Assembly (NCBI RefSeq): GCF_030160835.1
Contig: NZ_BSPC01000077.1
Location: 1 to 34,471 of the forward strand
DNA from: Labrys miyagiensis
GTDB lineage: Bacteria; Pseudomonadota; Alphaproteobacteria; Rhizobiales; Labraceae
DNA length: 34,471 nt
Direction: 5' to 3'
Shown piece by piece: positions 26,500-34,471 of the stretch. Each line of letters opens with the position of its first letter. Position 1 is the first letter of the stretch. Position numbers and translations under genes: made by a program. The notes below the pieces were generated by a model. The model saw only the letters and a program-made list of their open reading frames with translations, did no database searches and was not told the origin of the DNA.

Positions 26500-27483
26500 A
26501 TGAACGCCCTGCAGATCCGGCAATTCGGTGCCCCGGAGACCCTGGAGCTGGTGACGCGTGCAGAGCCGGCGCTTGGCCCGGGCATGGCTCTGGTGCGCGT
26601 CGAAGCCGCTTCCATCAATCCGAGCGATGTCAAGAATGTCGCCGGCGCCATGAAGCAGACCACCCTGCCCCGCATTCCCGGCCGCGACTATGCCGGCGTG
26701 GTCGAGCAGGGCCCGGCCGAATGGGTCGGTGCCGAGGTCTGGGGCTCGGGCGGCGATGCCGGCTTCACGCGCGACGGCACCCATGCCAGCCATATCGAGG
26801 TGCCGGTTGCGAGCCTGCGCCGCAAGCCGGAAAGGCTCGGCTTCGCCGAGGCGGCCTCGGTCGGCGTCAATTTCATCACCGCCTGGAGCGGTATCGTCGA
26901 GGCCGCACAGGTGAAAGCGGGCGAGACGCTGCTGATCATCGGTGCGGGTGGCGGTGTCGGTGGCGCCGCGGCCCAGATCGCCCATCACCTCGGCGCCCGC
27001 ATCATCGGGGCCGATCGCCACGCGCCGCGCCCGGACGCACCGATCCACCGGCTCGCCGCGCACCAGGTCATCGGGGCCGAGGACCTGCCGGCGGCGGTGC
27101 GAGCCACTACCGGCGGCAATGGAGCGGACGCGGTGTTCGACACAGTGGGCGGCGTGACGTTCCGCACCGCCCTCGGCTGCCTGGCCTTGCGCGGGCGCCT
27201 CATCGAGATCAGCGCCACCGGCCAGCGCGAGGTCACCTTCAATCTCGCCGATTTCTATCACAATGAAAGCCGGCTCCTCGGAGTCGACTCGCTGAAGCGC
27301 GACCTCACCGCCTCGGCCCGCATCCTGGAAGCGCTGGCACCGGGCTTCGAGGCCGGCGTCTACCGGCCCGCGCCGATCGCCGAGACGGTGAGCCTCAGGC
27401 AAGCACGGGAGGGCTATCGCAAGGTCGCCGACGGCATCGCCGGCCGCGTCGTCATCACCCCGAATGCGGGAGATGCGGCATGA
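26500..27483 (+). CDS. MDR-family NAD(P)H:quinone oxidoreductase-like protein
   Basis: The 327 aa protein is a medium-chain dehydrogenase/reductase: NALQIRQFGAPETLELV, ASINPSDVKNVAGAM, LPRIPGRDYAGVVE and the nucleotide-binding loop IIGAGGGVGGAAAQIAHHLG. The structural and catalytic zinc ligands of alcohol dehydrogenases are absent, so it is of the zinc-free quinone reductase type. It would use NAD(P)H to reduce quinones or activated alkenes. GAGGAAAG about 7 bases upstream supports the start. The next gene overlaps by four bases. Confidence 0.9.
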   Translation: MNALQIRQFGAPETLELVTRAEPALGPGMALVRVEAASINPSDVKNVAGAMKQTTLPRIPGRDYAGVVEQGPAEWVGAEVWGSGGDAGFTRDGTHASHIEVPVASLRRKPERLGFAEAASVGVNFITAWSGIVEAAQVKAGETLLIIGAGGGVGGAAAQIAHHLGARIIGADRHAPRPDAPIHRLAAHQVIGAEDLPAAVRATTGGNGADAVFDTVGGVTFRTALGCLALRGRLIEISATGQREVTFNLADFYHNESRLLGVDSLKRDLTASARILEALAPGFEAGVYRPAPIAETVSLRQAREGYRKVADGIAGRVVITPNAGDAA

Positions 27484-27695
27484 CCGGCTTCCTGGTTTCC
27501 CTCGCCATGGGCCTTGCCGTCGGCATCGCCTATGGCCTGACCGGCATCCGCTCGCCCGCCCCGCCGATCATCGGGCTGGTCGGCCTGCTCGGCATGGTCG
27601 TCGGCGAGCAGGCCGTGGTGATGGCGAAGATGCATTTCTTCCCGACGGCGACACAGCAATCGCAGCAAGAAAGCGGCCAGCGTTCGAAGGGCTGA
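27480..27695 (+). CDS. XapX domain-containing small membrane protein
   Basis: The 71 aa product has two membrane helices: TGFLVSLAMGLAVGIAYGLT and PPIIGLVGLLGMVVGEQAVV. It carries the SPAPPIIGLVGLLG pattern of XapX (DUF1427) proteins. Its function is unknown. The ATG overlaps the oxidoreductase TGA (ATGA), so the two are co-translated. Confidence 0.85.
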   Translation: MTGFLVSLAMGLAVGIAYGLTGIRSPAPPIIGLVGLLGMVVGEQAVVMAKMHFFPTATQQSQQESGQRSKG

Positions 27696-27712
27696 AGCAC
27701 GCCCGCAAAAGC

Positions 27713-27736
27713 AACGGCCGCAGAAGCGGCCGTTTT
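27713..27736. terminator. bidirectional intrinsic terminator
   Basis: AACGGCCGC at 27713-27721 and GCGGCCGTT at 27726-27734 form a perfect 9 bp stem with an AGAA loop, followed by T's on the plus strand. It lies between the convergent xapX gene and the binding-protein gene and can serve both. Confidence 0.85.
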
Positions 27737-27757
27737 CGTCTCACCCACCGTGTGCGC

Positions 27758-28705
27758 TCAGCGCGCCGCTTCCCAGCCCTTGTAGCTGGCAACGTTCTCG
27801 TTGGTGATCAACACGGGGTCGAGCAGGATGACATTGTTCTCCGGCTTCTTGCCGTCGAGCGCAGCGGCGCCGAGTTCGAGCGAATGGCCGGCCATGGCAT
27901 AGGGATCCTGCGAGGCGGAAGCCTTGATCAGGGAGGTGCCCGATTTCAATTCAGCCTCGATATCCGGTGCGCCATCCACCGAAGTGATGATGAATTCGCT
28001 GCGGTTGAGCTGCTTGGCGGCGAGCGAGACGCCGATAGCCGTCGGGTCGTTGATGGCGAAGATGCCGTCCACCTTCGGGAAGCGCGTCAGCAGGCTCTGG
28101 CCGACGGCGAGACCGCCATCGCGCGAGCCCTTGGCATCCTGGTCATCGGACAGGACCTTGATGCCGGGGTTCTTGGCGAAGACCGCTTCGCAGCCCTTGA
28201 CGCGGTCGGTCACCGAGGAGACCTGCGGGCCGTTGACGATCAGCACGCTGCCCTGCCCCTTGAGGTGGTCGACGATGTACTGGCAGGAGAGCGTGCCGGC
28301 CTTGACATTGTCGGTCATCACGGTGACGTCGGCGCCCGACGCAGCCACGTCGAAGGCGGCGACCATGATACCGGCGGCCTGCGCCTTCTTCACGGCGGGC
28401 AGGATCGCCTGGGGATCGACGGCATTGAGCATGAGCACGTTCACGCCGGCGGCGATGAAGTTGTCGATCTGGGTGAACTGCTTATTGAGGTCATAGTCGG
28501 AGGAGACCGAGGTCACTTCGACATTGGAATTGATGCCCTTGGCCTTGTCGGTGATGCCCTTGATGGTGGCGACGAAGAAGGGGTTGCCGAGCGAACCAAC
28601 GGATATGCCGACCTTCTTCAAGCTTTGGGCGGAAGCGGTACCCGTAGCCAACGCAAGGGCAAGACCTGCCAGCACCGTACCGGCAAAGACGCGCGAAAAT
28701 TTCAT
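27758..28705 (-). CDS. RbsB-like sugar ABC transporter substrate-binding protein, orphan
   Basis: The 315 aa product has a Sec signal peptide (cut after ASA near residue 26) and the type-1 periplasmic binding fold of the ribose/inositol class: VGISVGSLGNPFFVATIKGI, QIDNFIAAGVNVLMLNAVDP, AAGIMVAAFDVAASGADV and DGIFAINDPTAIGVSLAA. AGGAGAA lies 6 bases before the ATG. No ATPase or permease of this class is beside it, so it must share a transporter encoded elsewhere or act with a sensor. Confidence 0.92.
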   Translation of the reverse strand: MKFSRVFAGTVLAGLALALATGTASAQSLKKVGISVGSLGNPFFVATIKGITDKAKGINSNVEVTSVSSDYDLNKQFTQIDNFIAAGVNVLMLNAVDPQAILPAVKKAQAAGIMVAAFDVAASGADVTVMTDNVKAGTLSCQYIVDHLKGQGSVLIVNGPQVSSVTDRVKGCEAVFAKNPGIKVLSDDQDAKGSRDGGLAVGQSLLTRFPKVDGIFAINDPTAIGVSLAAKQLNRSEFIITSVDGAPDIEAELKSGTSLIKASASQDPYAMAGHSLELGAAALDGKKPENNVILLDPVLITNENVASYKGWEAAR

Positions 28706-29020
28706 GAAGTTCTCCTGTGGCTTTCGTCCCGTGTAGCGGATGCTTTGCTCCGCCTTGGCCTGTTGGTGTCCGCGCCTGCCAGCGGCGCGGCGCCCATAAT
28801 GGCGCATTAATCTGACAAATCAACATGCCTGCATTGCAAGCTGGAAGCCGGCGACATCCGCCTGTTCGGGGCGAGCAGCTTTCTCTTGAAAAGCGGAGCG
28901 CGGCCGGATTCAACCCCCTCCTCGCTGCGGAGGAGCCTGGGCTTGATGGTCGCGGAACCCGGCTTGAAGGTCAACAGCACGCGCTTCTTCTTGGTACGCC
29001 GGTGCTCTCCCGCCGCCCCC
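28706..29020. other. intergenic region between the RbsB-like gene and the OmpA gene
   Basis: About 315 bp. The left part should hold the promoter of the binding-protein gene; an AT-richer patch lies around 28795-28825. The right part follows the OmpA stop and has a short open minus-strand frame (VLLTFKPGSATIKPRLL) without a convincing start. I see no RNA gene or clear terminator. Confidence 0.3.
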
Positions 29021-29920
29021 TCACTTCACCTCATATTCCACCCGGCGGTCGAAGGCGTAGAGGTCGTCCTGGCTGTATTTCGAGCGGTCGTCGGCGGCGA
29101 AGGGCTCGCTCTCGCCATGGCCCTCGATGCGGATGGCAACCGTCAGGCCGCGATGGCGCAGGGCGTCGGCAACGGTCTGGGCCCGGTCATAGGAGAGCTG
29201 CAGATTATGCTGATGGCTGCCGCGCTCGTCGGTGTGGCCGACCAGCACGAGGCTGGCCACCGTCTGCGTCTTCAGGAAGTTGTAGAGATCGTCCACCGCC
29301 TTGTCGCCGTCGGGCGTCAGCTCGGCCTGGTCGGTGTCGAAGCGGATCGGCACCGGCACGGCCACGGCGGTGAAGTTGCGGAAGGTCGGCACCATCACGC
29401 CCGCGGGCTCGCCGCGGAAGCCGCGCGAGGCGATATAGCTCGGCGCGAGCGACTTGGCCTGATAGGCGCGCTTGGCGAGATATTCCTCGATCTCGCGCGA
29501 GGGCGGCTTGGGCACCTGCTTGACGTCGCGGATCTCGTTTATCGCGGACTCATAGGCTTCCACGGCGGCGGGATAGTCCCTGGCCTCGTATTTCACGTCG
29601 CCGAGCGCCATGGAGACCTGCCAGGGCCTGGCGATCGCCGCGGCGCCGAGCACGAACTCGGTGCTGTAGCTGCCGTCGGGCTGTTCGCCCGCCAGCATAT
29701 AGGCGAGCGCCATCGAGCGGCGGGCCTTGTTGACATAGGAGCTGTCGCAGCTCGTGTCCTTGGCGATCGTATCGGCCAGCCCCGGCAGCGCCGTGATATT
29801 GCCGGCGCTGATGGCAGCCTTCACCTGGGCATCGAGGCCGGCACAATCGGCAAAGGCCGGCAGGGCGGCGGCCACCATGAGGCCGGCGGCGACCAGCAGG
29901 CGGGAACAGAAAAGGCGCAT
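29021..29920 (-). CDS. OmpA-domain envelope protein
   Basis: The 299 aa product has a Sec signal peptide (residues 1-24, ending LPAFA), a helical middle part with a TPR-like pattern (about 25-160), and a C-terminal OmpA domain (about 188-299). The peptidoglycan-binding motif is present: VGHTDERGSHQHNLQLSYDR with D231, N239 and R246. No beta-barrel is present, so it is a periplasmic or anchored protein that grips the cell wall. It starts 34 bp after the caspase gene with GGAG before the ATG and is the last gene of the operon. Confidence 0.9.
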   Translation of the reverse strand: MRLFCSRLLVAAGLMVAAALPAFADCAGLDAQVKAAISAGNITALPGLADTIAKDTSCDSSYVNKARRSMALAYMLAGEQPDGSYSTEFVLGAAAIARPWQVSMALGDVKYEARDYPAAVEAYESAINEIRDVKQVPKPPSREIEEYLAKRAYQAKSLAPSYIASRGFRGEPAGVMVPTFRNFTAVAVPVPIRFDTDQAELTPDGDKAVDDLYNFLKTQTVASLVLVGHTDERGSHQHNLQLSYDRAQTVADALRHRGLTVAIRIEGHGESEPFAADDRSKYSQDDLYAFDRRVEYEVK

Positions 29921-29954
29921 CAGGGGTACTCCGTCACGGTGCCGGCCGAAACTT

Positions 29955-31997
29955 TCATTTCGCCGGAACCAGTATGAAATCGTCGGGCGGCAGGGAGCCA
30001 TAGACAAAGGGCTGCTGCCGGTTCCCGGTTTCGCTGAGGACATCCCGCGTCACCAGGCGGAAGACCTTGTTGATTTCGACGCCCGGCTCGACGATCCGTT
30101 TCGAGATGGATGCGGCAAACACACTGTTGGCGCCGTCGCCATCCTCGGCCGTGGTACCTTCCTTGGCCGAATAGACCACCATCGTGGCGTCCATCGGCTC
30201 GACGCGCGACAGGCCGCGCGTCACCGCCCGCTTCGCCACGGTGAGCTTCATCTGCTGGGCGAAGGGATTGTTGCGGCAGGCATCGAGGATGACCAGCTTC
30301 AACTGGCGAGCGCCACTGACGGCGGAAAGCACGCGGTCGAGCGACAGCGTCTCGTCCGGCACGTCGCGATCCGTCTCCAGCGTGGCGTCGATGGGAATGA
30401 GATAGTTTGTGCCGTCCAGTTCCATGCCATGGCCGGCGTAGTAGATCATGGCCCAGTCCGAATTATCGGCTTTGCGCGAGAAGGCGCGCAGGGCGCTCAC
30501 CATGGCGGCACGATCGAGATCCAATGCCACGGTGACATCGACGCCGGCCTGGCGCAGGGCGTCGCCCACCAGTTGCGCATCGCTGGCCGGGTTGGGCAGA
30601 TGCGCCACGGCGCGATAGCCGGAATTGCCGATCACCAGCGCCACGCGGCGGAGCATTGGCTGGGCAATCGCATTCGGTTCCGAGGATTTCGGCCCCGCTG
30701 CTCCGGCGGCCGTGGCAGCTTCCTTCGACGCACCGCTATCGGCCGAAGGCTTGGAGCCATCCGCGCTGGCCGGCGGCTGTGCGCCGATTGCGTCCGCCAG
30801 CCCGCTCTTCGCGTCGGCATCATCGGGCGCGAGCGCCAGGGCGCTGCGATAATCGGCGATGGCCTTTTCGATCTCGCCCTTCTTGCGATAGGCGTTCGCC
30901 CGCGCCGTGAAGCCTGCAACGCCGTTCGGCTGCAGCGCGATGACCTTGTCCAGGTCGGCGACAGCGCTGTTGTAGTCGCCCTGGTCGGTGAAGGTCGTGC
31001 CACGATTGTAATAGGCGTCGGCATCCTTGGGATCGAGCCCGATCGCGCTGGTGTAATCGGCGATGGCCCGATCGAAATCACCCTTGCTGTAATAGGCATT
31101 GCCGCGGCTGTTGTAGGCGCCGGCATCGGCCTTGACCGTCAGCGCCTTGTCGTAGTCGGCGATTGCCAGGTCGAAATCACCCTTCTTCTTGTGGGCGAGG
31201 CCGCGATTGAACAGGGTGTCAAAATCGGAGGGCGTCAGTTCGAGGGCCTTGTCGTAATCGGCGATCGCCTCGTCGAGCTGGTTGTTGTTCTGATAGGTCA
31301 GTCCCCGGAAAAAGAAGTTGTCGGCGTCGCTCGAATCGATGGCGATCGCCTTGGTGAAATCGGCGATGGCCTGCTCGGGATTGTCGTGCTTGCGGTAGAT
31401 ATTGCCGCGATTGTAATAGGCATTGCCGTAGTCGGGATTGAGCTCGATGGCCTTGTCGTAATCCTTGATGGCAAGATCGATCTGGTCGTTGTTCTGGTAG
31501 GCCATCGCCCGATAGAAGAAATAGTCGGGATCCGTAGCCTTGATCGAGATCGCCTTGGTGATATCGGCGATCGCCCGGTCGGGCATGTTTTTCTTCCGAT
31601 AGACATTGCCGCGATTGTAGTAGGCAAGGTCGTAGTCCGACTTGAGTTCGATCGCCCTGTCGCAATCGGCGATCGCCTCGTCATATTTCCCGGTCTTGCT
31701 GTAGGCGGAACAGCGGTTGTTGTAGGCAGAGGTATAGCTCGGATCGAGGGTGATGGCCTGGCTGTAATCCTGGATGGCGAGGTCGGACTTGCCCTTGTTG
31801 GCGTAGGAGATCGCCCTGTTGTAGAAGGCCTTCACCCGCCCCGCCTTGCTCGTGCTCTTCTTGGCGATGACGCGGCCGCACGCCGGGATGGCAAGATCGT
31901 CATTGCTGCCCGCGCAAACGGAGGCGTCATCCGCCCAGGCCGGCTGGGACGCGGCGAAAGCAGACACGAAGATCAGCGTAAGCCAAAGTCCGCGCAT
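29955..31997 (-). CDS. secreted TPR protein with C-terminal caspase (peptidase C14) domain
   Basis: The 680 aa protein has a Sec signal peptide (RGLWLTLIFVSAFAASQPAW, cut after residue 22), about eleven tandem TPRs (about residues 50-400), an Ala/Ser/Pro-rich linker (about 400-448) and a caspase-like domain from about 450. The catalytic dyad is intact: H523 in IYYAGHGMEL and C574 in VILDACRNNPF. Bacterial members of this family (metacaspase/orthocaspase-like) usually cut after basic residues or act as scaffolds. It should work in the periplasm. AGGAGAGGG before the ATG supports the start. It lies between the cytochrome c protein gene (46 bp gap) and the OmpA gene. Confidence 0.92.
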   Translation of the reverse strand: MRGLWLTLIFVSAFAASQPAWADDASVCAGSNDDLAIPACGRVIAKKSTSKAGRVKAFYNRAISYANKGKSDLAIQDYSQAITLDPSYTSAYNNRCSAYSKTGKYDEAIADCDRAIELKSDYDLAYYNRGNVYRKKNMPDRAIADITKAISIKATDPDYFFYRAMAYQNNDQIDLAIKDYDKAIELNPDYGNAYYNRGNIYRKHDNPEQAIADFTKAIAIDSSDADNFFFRGLTYQNNNQLDEAIADYDKALELTPSDFDTLFNRGLAHKKKGDFDLAIADYDKALTVKADAGAYNSRGNAYYSKGDFDRAIADYTSAIGLDPKDADAYYNRGTTFTDQGDYNSAVADLDKVIALQPNGVAGFTARANAYRKKGEIEKAIADYRSALALAPDDADAKSGLADAIGAQPPASADGSKPSADSGASKEAATAAGAAGPKSSEPNAIAQPMLRRVALVIGNSGYRAVAHLPNPASDAQLVGDALRQAGVDVTVALDLDRAAMVSALRAFSRKADNSDWAMIYYAGHGMELDGTNYLIPIDATLETDRDVPDETLSLDRVLSAVSGARQLKLVILDACRNNPFAQQMKLTVAKRAVTRGLSRVEPMDATMVVYSAKEGTTAEDGDGANSVFAASISKRIVEPGVEINKVFRLVTRDVLSETGNRQQPFVYGSLPPDDFILVPAK

Positions 31998-32043
31998 CTG
32001 CCCTCTCCTTTTCCCCGAATTATGCCACCCCTTCGCCCGCCCC

Positions 32044-34471
32044 TCAACGCACCGGGATGACGATCGCCGTGGAAGCCACGGATTGCCTCGCGGCATCCGG
32101 AGCGCCGGGAGCGACCTTCTGGCCGGTGGCCTGGGCGATCTTGGCGAACTGGGCCTGCTTCTTGCTGTCGACATCGAGGCCCGAGGCTTGCTGACGGTCC
32201 TCATTGGCCTCGACGATGATCTGGCGGGTCAGCCCCTGGTCGAAATTGGGGATGGAAGCAAAGCTGTTGTTCACCGGATCGACCTGGAAGCCGGCAATGC
32301 CGCGGGTCGAGCCGCCGATGCGGCAGACCGCCACCACCTTCTCCTGCCCGATATCGGCCAGGCGGAAGCGGAACTTGCTGCCCGGACCGCCCAGCACGAC
32401 CTCCTGGCCGGCTGCCACGGCATTGTCGGCCTGGAACTTGTTGGGGAAGATGATGGTGCCCGTACCGGCCTTGTCGACATTGACGACGAAGAGGTTGCAG
32501 TCACGGGTCGCCGTGATGCGCAGCACCGCCGCGTCGTTCTGGCGGTACTCGCTCTTGTCGGAGATGAGCTGCAGGTCGAAGGAACCGCCCGAGGTAGGCT
32601 TGAACACCGGCGGGGCCACGGCCTGGGCACCGGCGAGGTTCGAGGTGTCGAGCAAGCGGTCCTCCGTGGCACCCTCCACGAATTTCGAGAACAGGTTCTC
32701 GAACTGGTCGCGCGGCACGATGCCCTGGTCGAGGCGGCGCATCAGGGCGATCGCCTCCGGGCCGGCATCGATGAAGTGCTCCTTGAACTCCTCGGGCGTG
32801 TAGCCGTATTCGGCGGCGGCGCGGCGCAGCGAGAGATCGTCTTCATAGCGCTTGAACAGGGCGTTGGTCATTTCCACGCCGGCGAGCTTGAGCGTTGGAT
32901 CGAGGCCGGCTCGCTTCATCGCCGCATTGAAGCGCTGGAAGTCGTCTTCGATGATGCCGTCCATCTTGGCGTTATCCGGATAGAGGGCGGCAACCGTGTC
33001 GCGATCATCCTTGGAGAAGGAATGATCGGCGATGACGGCCTTGCGCACCTCGTCCTTGGCCTTGCGCATGCCCTGGTCGTGGCAGCCCATGCAGGAGATG
33101 CCGTCGGTCACCGCCAGGTCGCGGCGCGAGGGGTCGCGCACGATCTGGGTCGGGCCCTTGTCGAGGCGGGTGCCGTCGGACTTGTTCAGGTAATAGCCCT
33201 GGAAGCCGTTGGGCAGGGAGAAGATGCTCTCGCCGCCGTCATGGTGGAAGCCGTTCGGGCCGCCCGGGCCGAGCGGGTGCAGGAAGAGGCTCTGGATGCC
33301 CTTCGAGCCCGAGAAGTCATAGGACGTCCAGAAATAGCCGGTGGTGATCGGATGGCGCTCGATCAGCCGGTTGTTCTGCGACACGCCCGACTTCTGGAAG
33401 CCGGCGCGCTGGGCCACGAACTTGCTGATATCGCTGGCCATGTCGATGCCGAGCTTGTCGGTCAGGCCCGGGAAATTGGTCGGCAGCTGCAGCAACGTAT
33501 CATAGAGCGGCGGTTGTGATGCCGTGAAGGCGAACCAGTCGCCCCGCACATAGGGCAGCATCGCGCCGGTCTGCTGGGTGATGAAGTCGAACGCCTTGAC
33601 ATCCGGCTTGCTGCCATAGGGGTAGGCGGCCAGCACCGTATTCCAGTCGCTCTCTTCCCAGCCCATGTCCTGCAGGTTCACGGCCACGATCGTCTGTTCG
33701 GGATCGATGGTGGTGAGCTTGATCACGTCCGAGCGGCGGGCAAGGCCGTTGAGCAGCTTCACCAGGCCCTGGCGATAGACATTCATCGCCTCGTCGGTGG
33801 CGCAGGAATTGTAGAGATTGGTCAGCGTGAAGTAGCGCATGCCACGCACGCGGCTGTCGTCCTGCTTCTGCAGGTCGGCCGTGATGTCGGCGATGATGTC
33901 GGCCGAGGTCACGAATTTGCGGCCCGAGCAGGCAGCAGCCTCCTGGTCGCCCGTCGACTTGATCCAGGTGCGCAACGTTTCGATATCGGCCTGGGTGACC
34001 TCAGGCTTGGTGGTATCGAACTCGTAGTTCACATCATACGGCATTTCCTTATTGATGATCTGCTGGAAGATCTTCGAGCCTTCCGGATTGCCGGCCTGGA
34101 TCAGATGCGGGTCGGCCGCGATCTCGTCGAGATGCAGGATGTTGCCGAAATTTTTGGCGGGCTTTTCGCGCGCGGTCAGCATGCCGGCCTGGTGGCAGCG
34201 CGAGCAGTGCTTCTCGATCACGTCGAAGGCGGCCTTGGCGATCGGATCGGTCGGCATCTTGATATCGGCGGGAATCGTGACGGCGGCCGGGGTCGGTTCC
34301 GGCGCGGCGGGAGCCGGTGCAGGAGCGGCTACGGGTTCGGGGGCTGGCGCGGCGGGAGCTGGGGCCGGAGCCGCCGCAGGCGTGGGAGCTGGAGCCGGCG
34401 CTGGCGTTGGAGCCGGCGCAGCCACAGGCGCCGGTGCAGCGGGGACGGGAGCGGGAGCCGGCGCAGGAGCC
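32044..34471 (-). CDS. diheme c-type cytochrome with Pro/Ala-rich N-terminus and DUF4384, 5' end missing
   Basis: The frame is open to the right edge, so the start lies outside. What is visible begins with a long Ala-Pro repeat (34471 back to about 34275). A cytochrome c domain follows with heme motif CSRCH (34192-34206) and an ILHLDEIAADPHLIQAGNPE segment like planctomycete-type cytochrome domains. A second motif, CMGCH, is at 33079-33093. The C-terminal part (about 32290-32600: SEYRQNDAAVLRITATRDCN, LFVVNVDKAGTGTIIFPNKF) matches DUF4384. Heme attachment requires export, so it is periplasmic or outer-membrane facing. The Pro/Ala stretch may span the cell wall. It is first of the three visible genes of this operon. 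I know of no named function for this architecture. Confidence 0.85.
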   Translation of the reverse strand, partial: APAPAPAPVPAAPAPVAAPAPTPAPAPAPTPAAAPAPAPAAPAPEPVAAPAPAPAAPEPTPAAVTIPADIKMPTDPIAKAAFDVIEKHCSRCHQAGMLTAREKPAKNFGNILHLDEIAADPHLIQAGNPEGSKIFQQIINKEMPYDVNYEFDTTKPEVTQADIETLRTWIKSTGDQEAAACSGRKFVTSADIIADITADLQKQDDSRVRGMRYFTLTNLYNSCATDEAMNVYRQGLVKLLNGLARRSDVIKLTTIDPEQTIVAVNLQDMGWEESDWNTVLAAYPYGSKPDVKAFDFITQQTGAMLPYVRGDWFAFTASQPPLYDTLLQLPTNFPGLTDKLGIDMASDISKFVAQRAGFQKSGVSQNNRLIERHPITTGYFWTSYDFSGSKGIQSLFLHPLGPGGPNGFHHDGGESIFSLPNGFQGYYLNKSDGTRLDKGPTQIVRDPSRRDLAVTDGISCMGCHDQGMRKAKDEVRKAVIADHSFSKDDRDTVAALYPDNAKMDGIIEDDFQRFNAAMKRAGLDPTLKLAGVEMTNALFKRYEDDLSLRRAAAEYGYTPEEFKEHFIDAGPEAIALMRRLDQGIVPRDQFENLFSKFVEGATEDRLLDTSNLAGAQAVAPPVFKPTSGGSFDLQLISDKSEYRQNDAAVLRITATRDCNLFVVNVDKAGTGTIIFPNKFQADNAVAAGQEVVLGGPGSKFRFRLADIGQEKVVAVCRIGGSTRGIAGFQVDPVNNSFASIPNFDQGLTRQIIVEANEDRQQASGLDVDSKKQAQFAKIAQATGQKVAPGAPDAARQSVASTAIVIPVR

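Noticed and set aside
31000-31800. Tandem repeats at DNA level
   Set aside because: They are codons of consecutive TPR motifs in the caspase protein, not a separate repeat or CRISPR array.
29754-33519. Long plus-strand frames opposite the caspase and cytochrome genes
   Set aside because: Repetitive Ile/Val/Gly-rich product reflects the TPR repeats read backwards.
34270-34471. GC-rich simple repeat at the right edge
   Set aside because: It encodes the Ala-Pro stretch of the cytochrome protein in frame, so it is part of that gene.

Overview
The window is 34.5 kb of GC-rich DNA with strong G/C bias at third codon positions. It comes from an alphaproteobacterial chromosome, most likely Hyphomicrobiales (Rhizobiales). 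The evidence is the family profile: many solute-uptake ABC systems, BMP-type and UgpC-type ABC genes, FCD-type GntR, LacI and LysR regulators, a biuret-hydrolase-like enzyme, an XapX protein, and a Pho box ahead of pit. I see no rRNA, tRNA, CRISPR array, integrase or insertion sequence. Long open frames on the opposite strand of nearly every gene are a base-composition effect and are left out.

Layout. (1) 1-8001: a nitrogen-scavenging locus. A minus-strand operon starts at 6280 and encodes a Tat-exported BMP-family binding protein, two permeases, a biuret amidohydrolase-like cysteine hydrolase, a double-domain ATPase, a second hydrolase of the same fold, and possibly a further gene cut by the left edge. 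A GntR/FCD regulator follows at 6572-7234. Divergent from it is an AtzH-like (DUF3225) protein, a family known from the end of the s-triazine/cyanuric acid pathway. Together they suggest import and stepwise hydrolysis of biuret or a related ureide. (2) 8045-12966: mixed genes: an orphan UgpC-type ATPase, hslU without hslV, a nucleotidyltransferase plus small charged protein pair resembling a toxin-antitoxin module, a class II aldolase, a palindrome pair, and infA. (3) 13005-18667: an rhlE-type helicase in an operon with infA, a decayed TPR gene, an ornithine cyclodeaminase-family enzyme, and a Pit phosphate transporter behind a Pho box. (4) 18667-25421: cutC, a ROK sugar kinase, a divergent LacI regulator, and a polar amino acid ABC operon that contains a glycosylasparaginase; a perfect LacI-style palindrome precedes the operon. 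This looks like a glycoasparagine (GlcNAc-Asn) uptake and breakdown module. (5) 25508-28705: a LysR regulator divergent from an MDR oxidoreductase-xapX pair, then an orphan RbsB-like binding protein. (6) 29021-34471: a three-gene envelope operon (diheme cytochrome c/DUF4384 protein cut by the right edge, secreted TPR-caspase, OmpA-domain protein). It is the least explained system here.

All functions are inferred from recognised sequence motifs and gene order; no database search was run.
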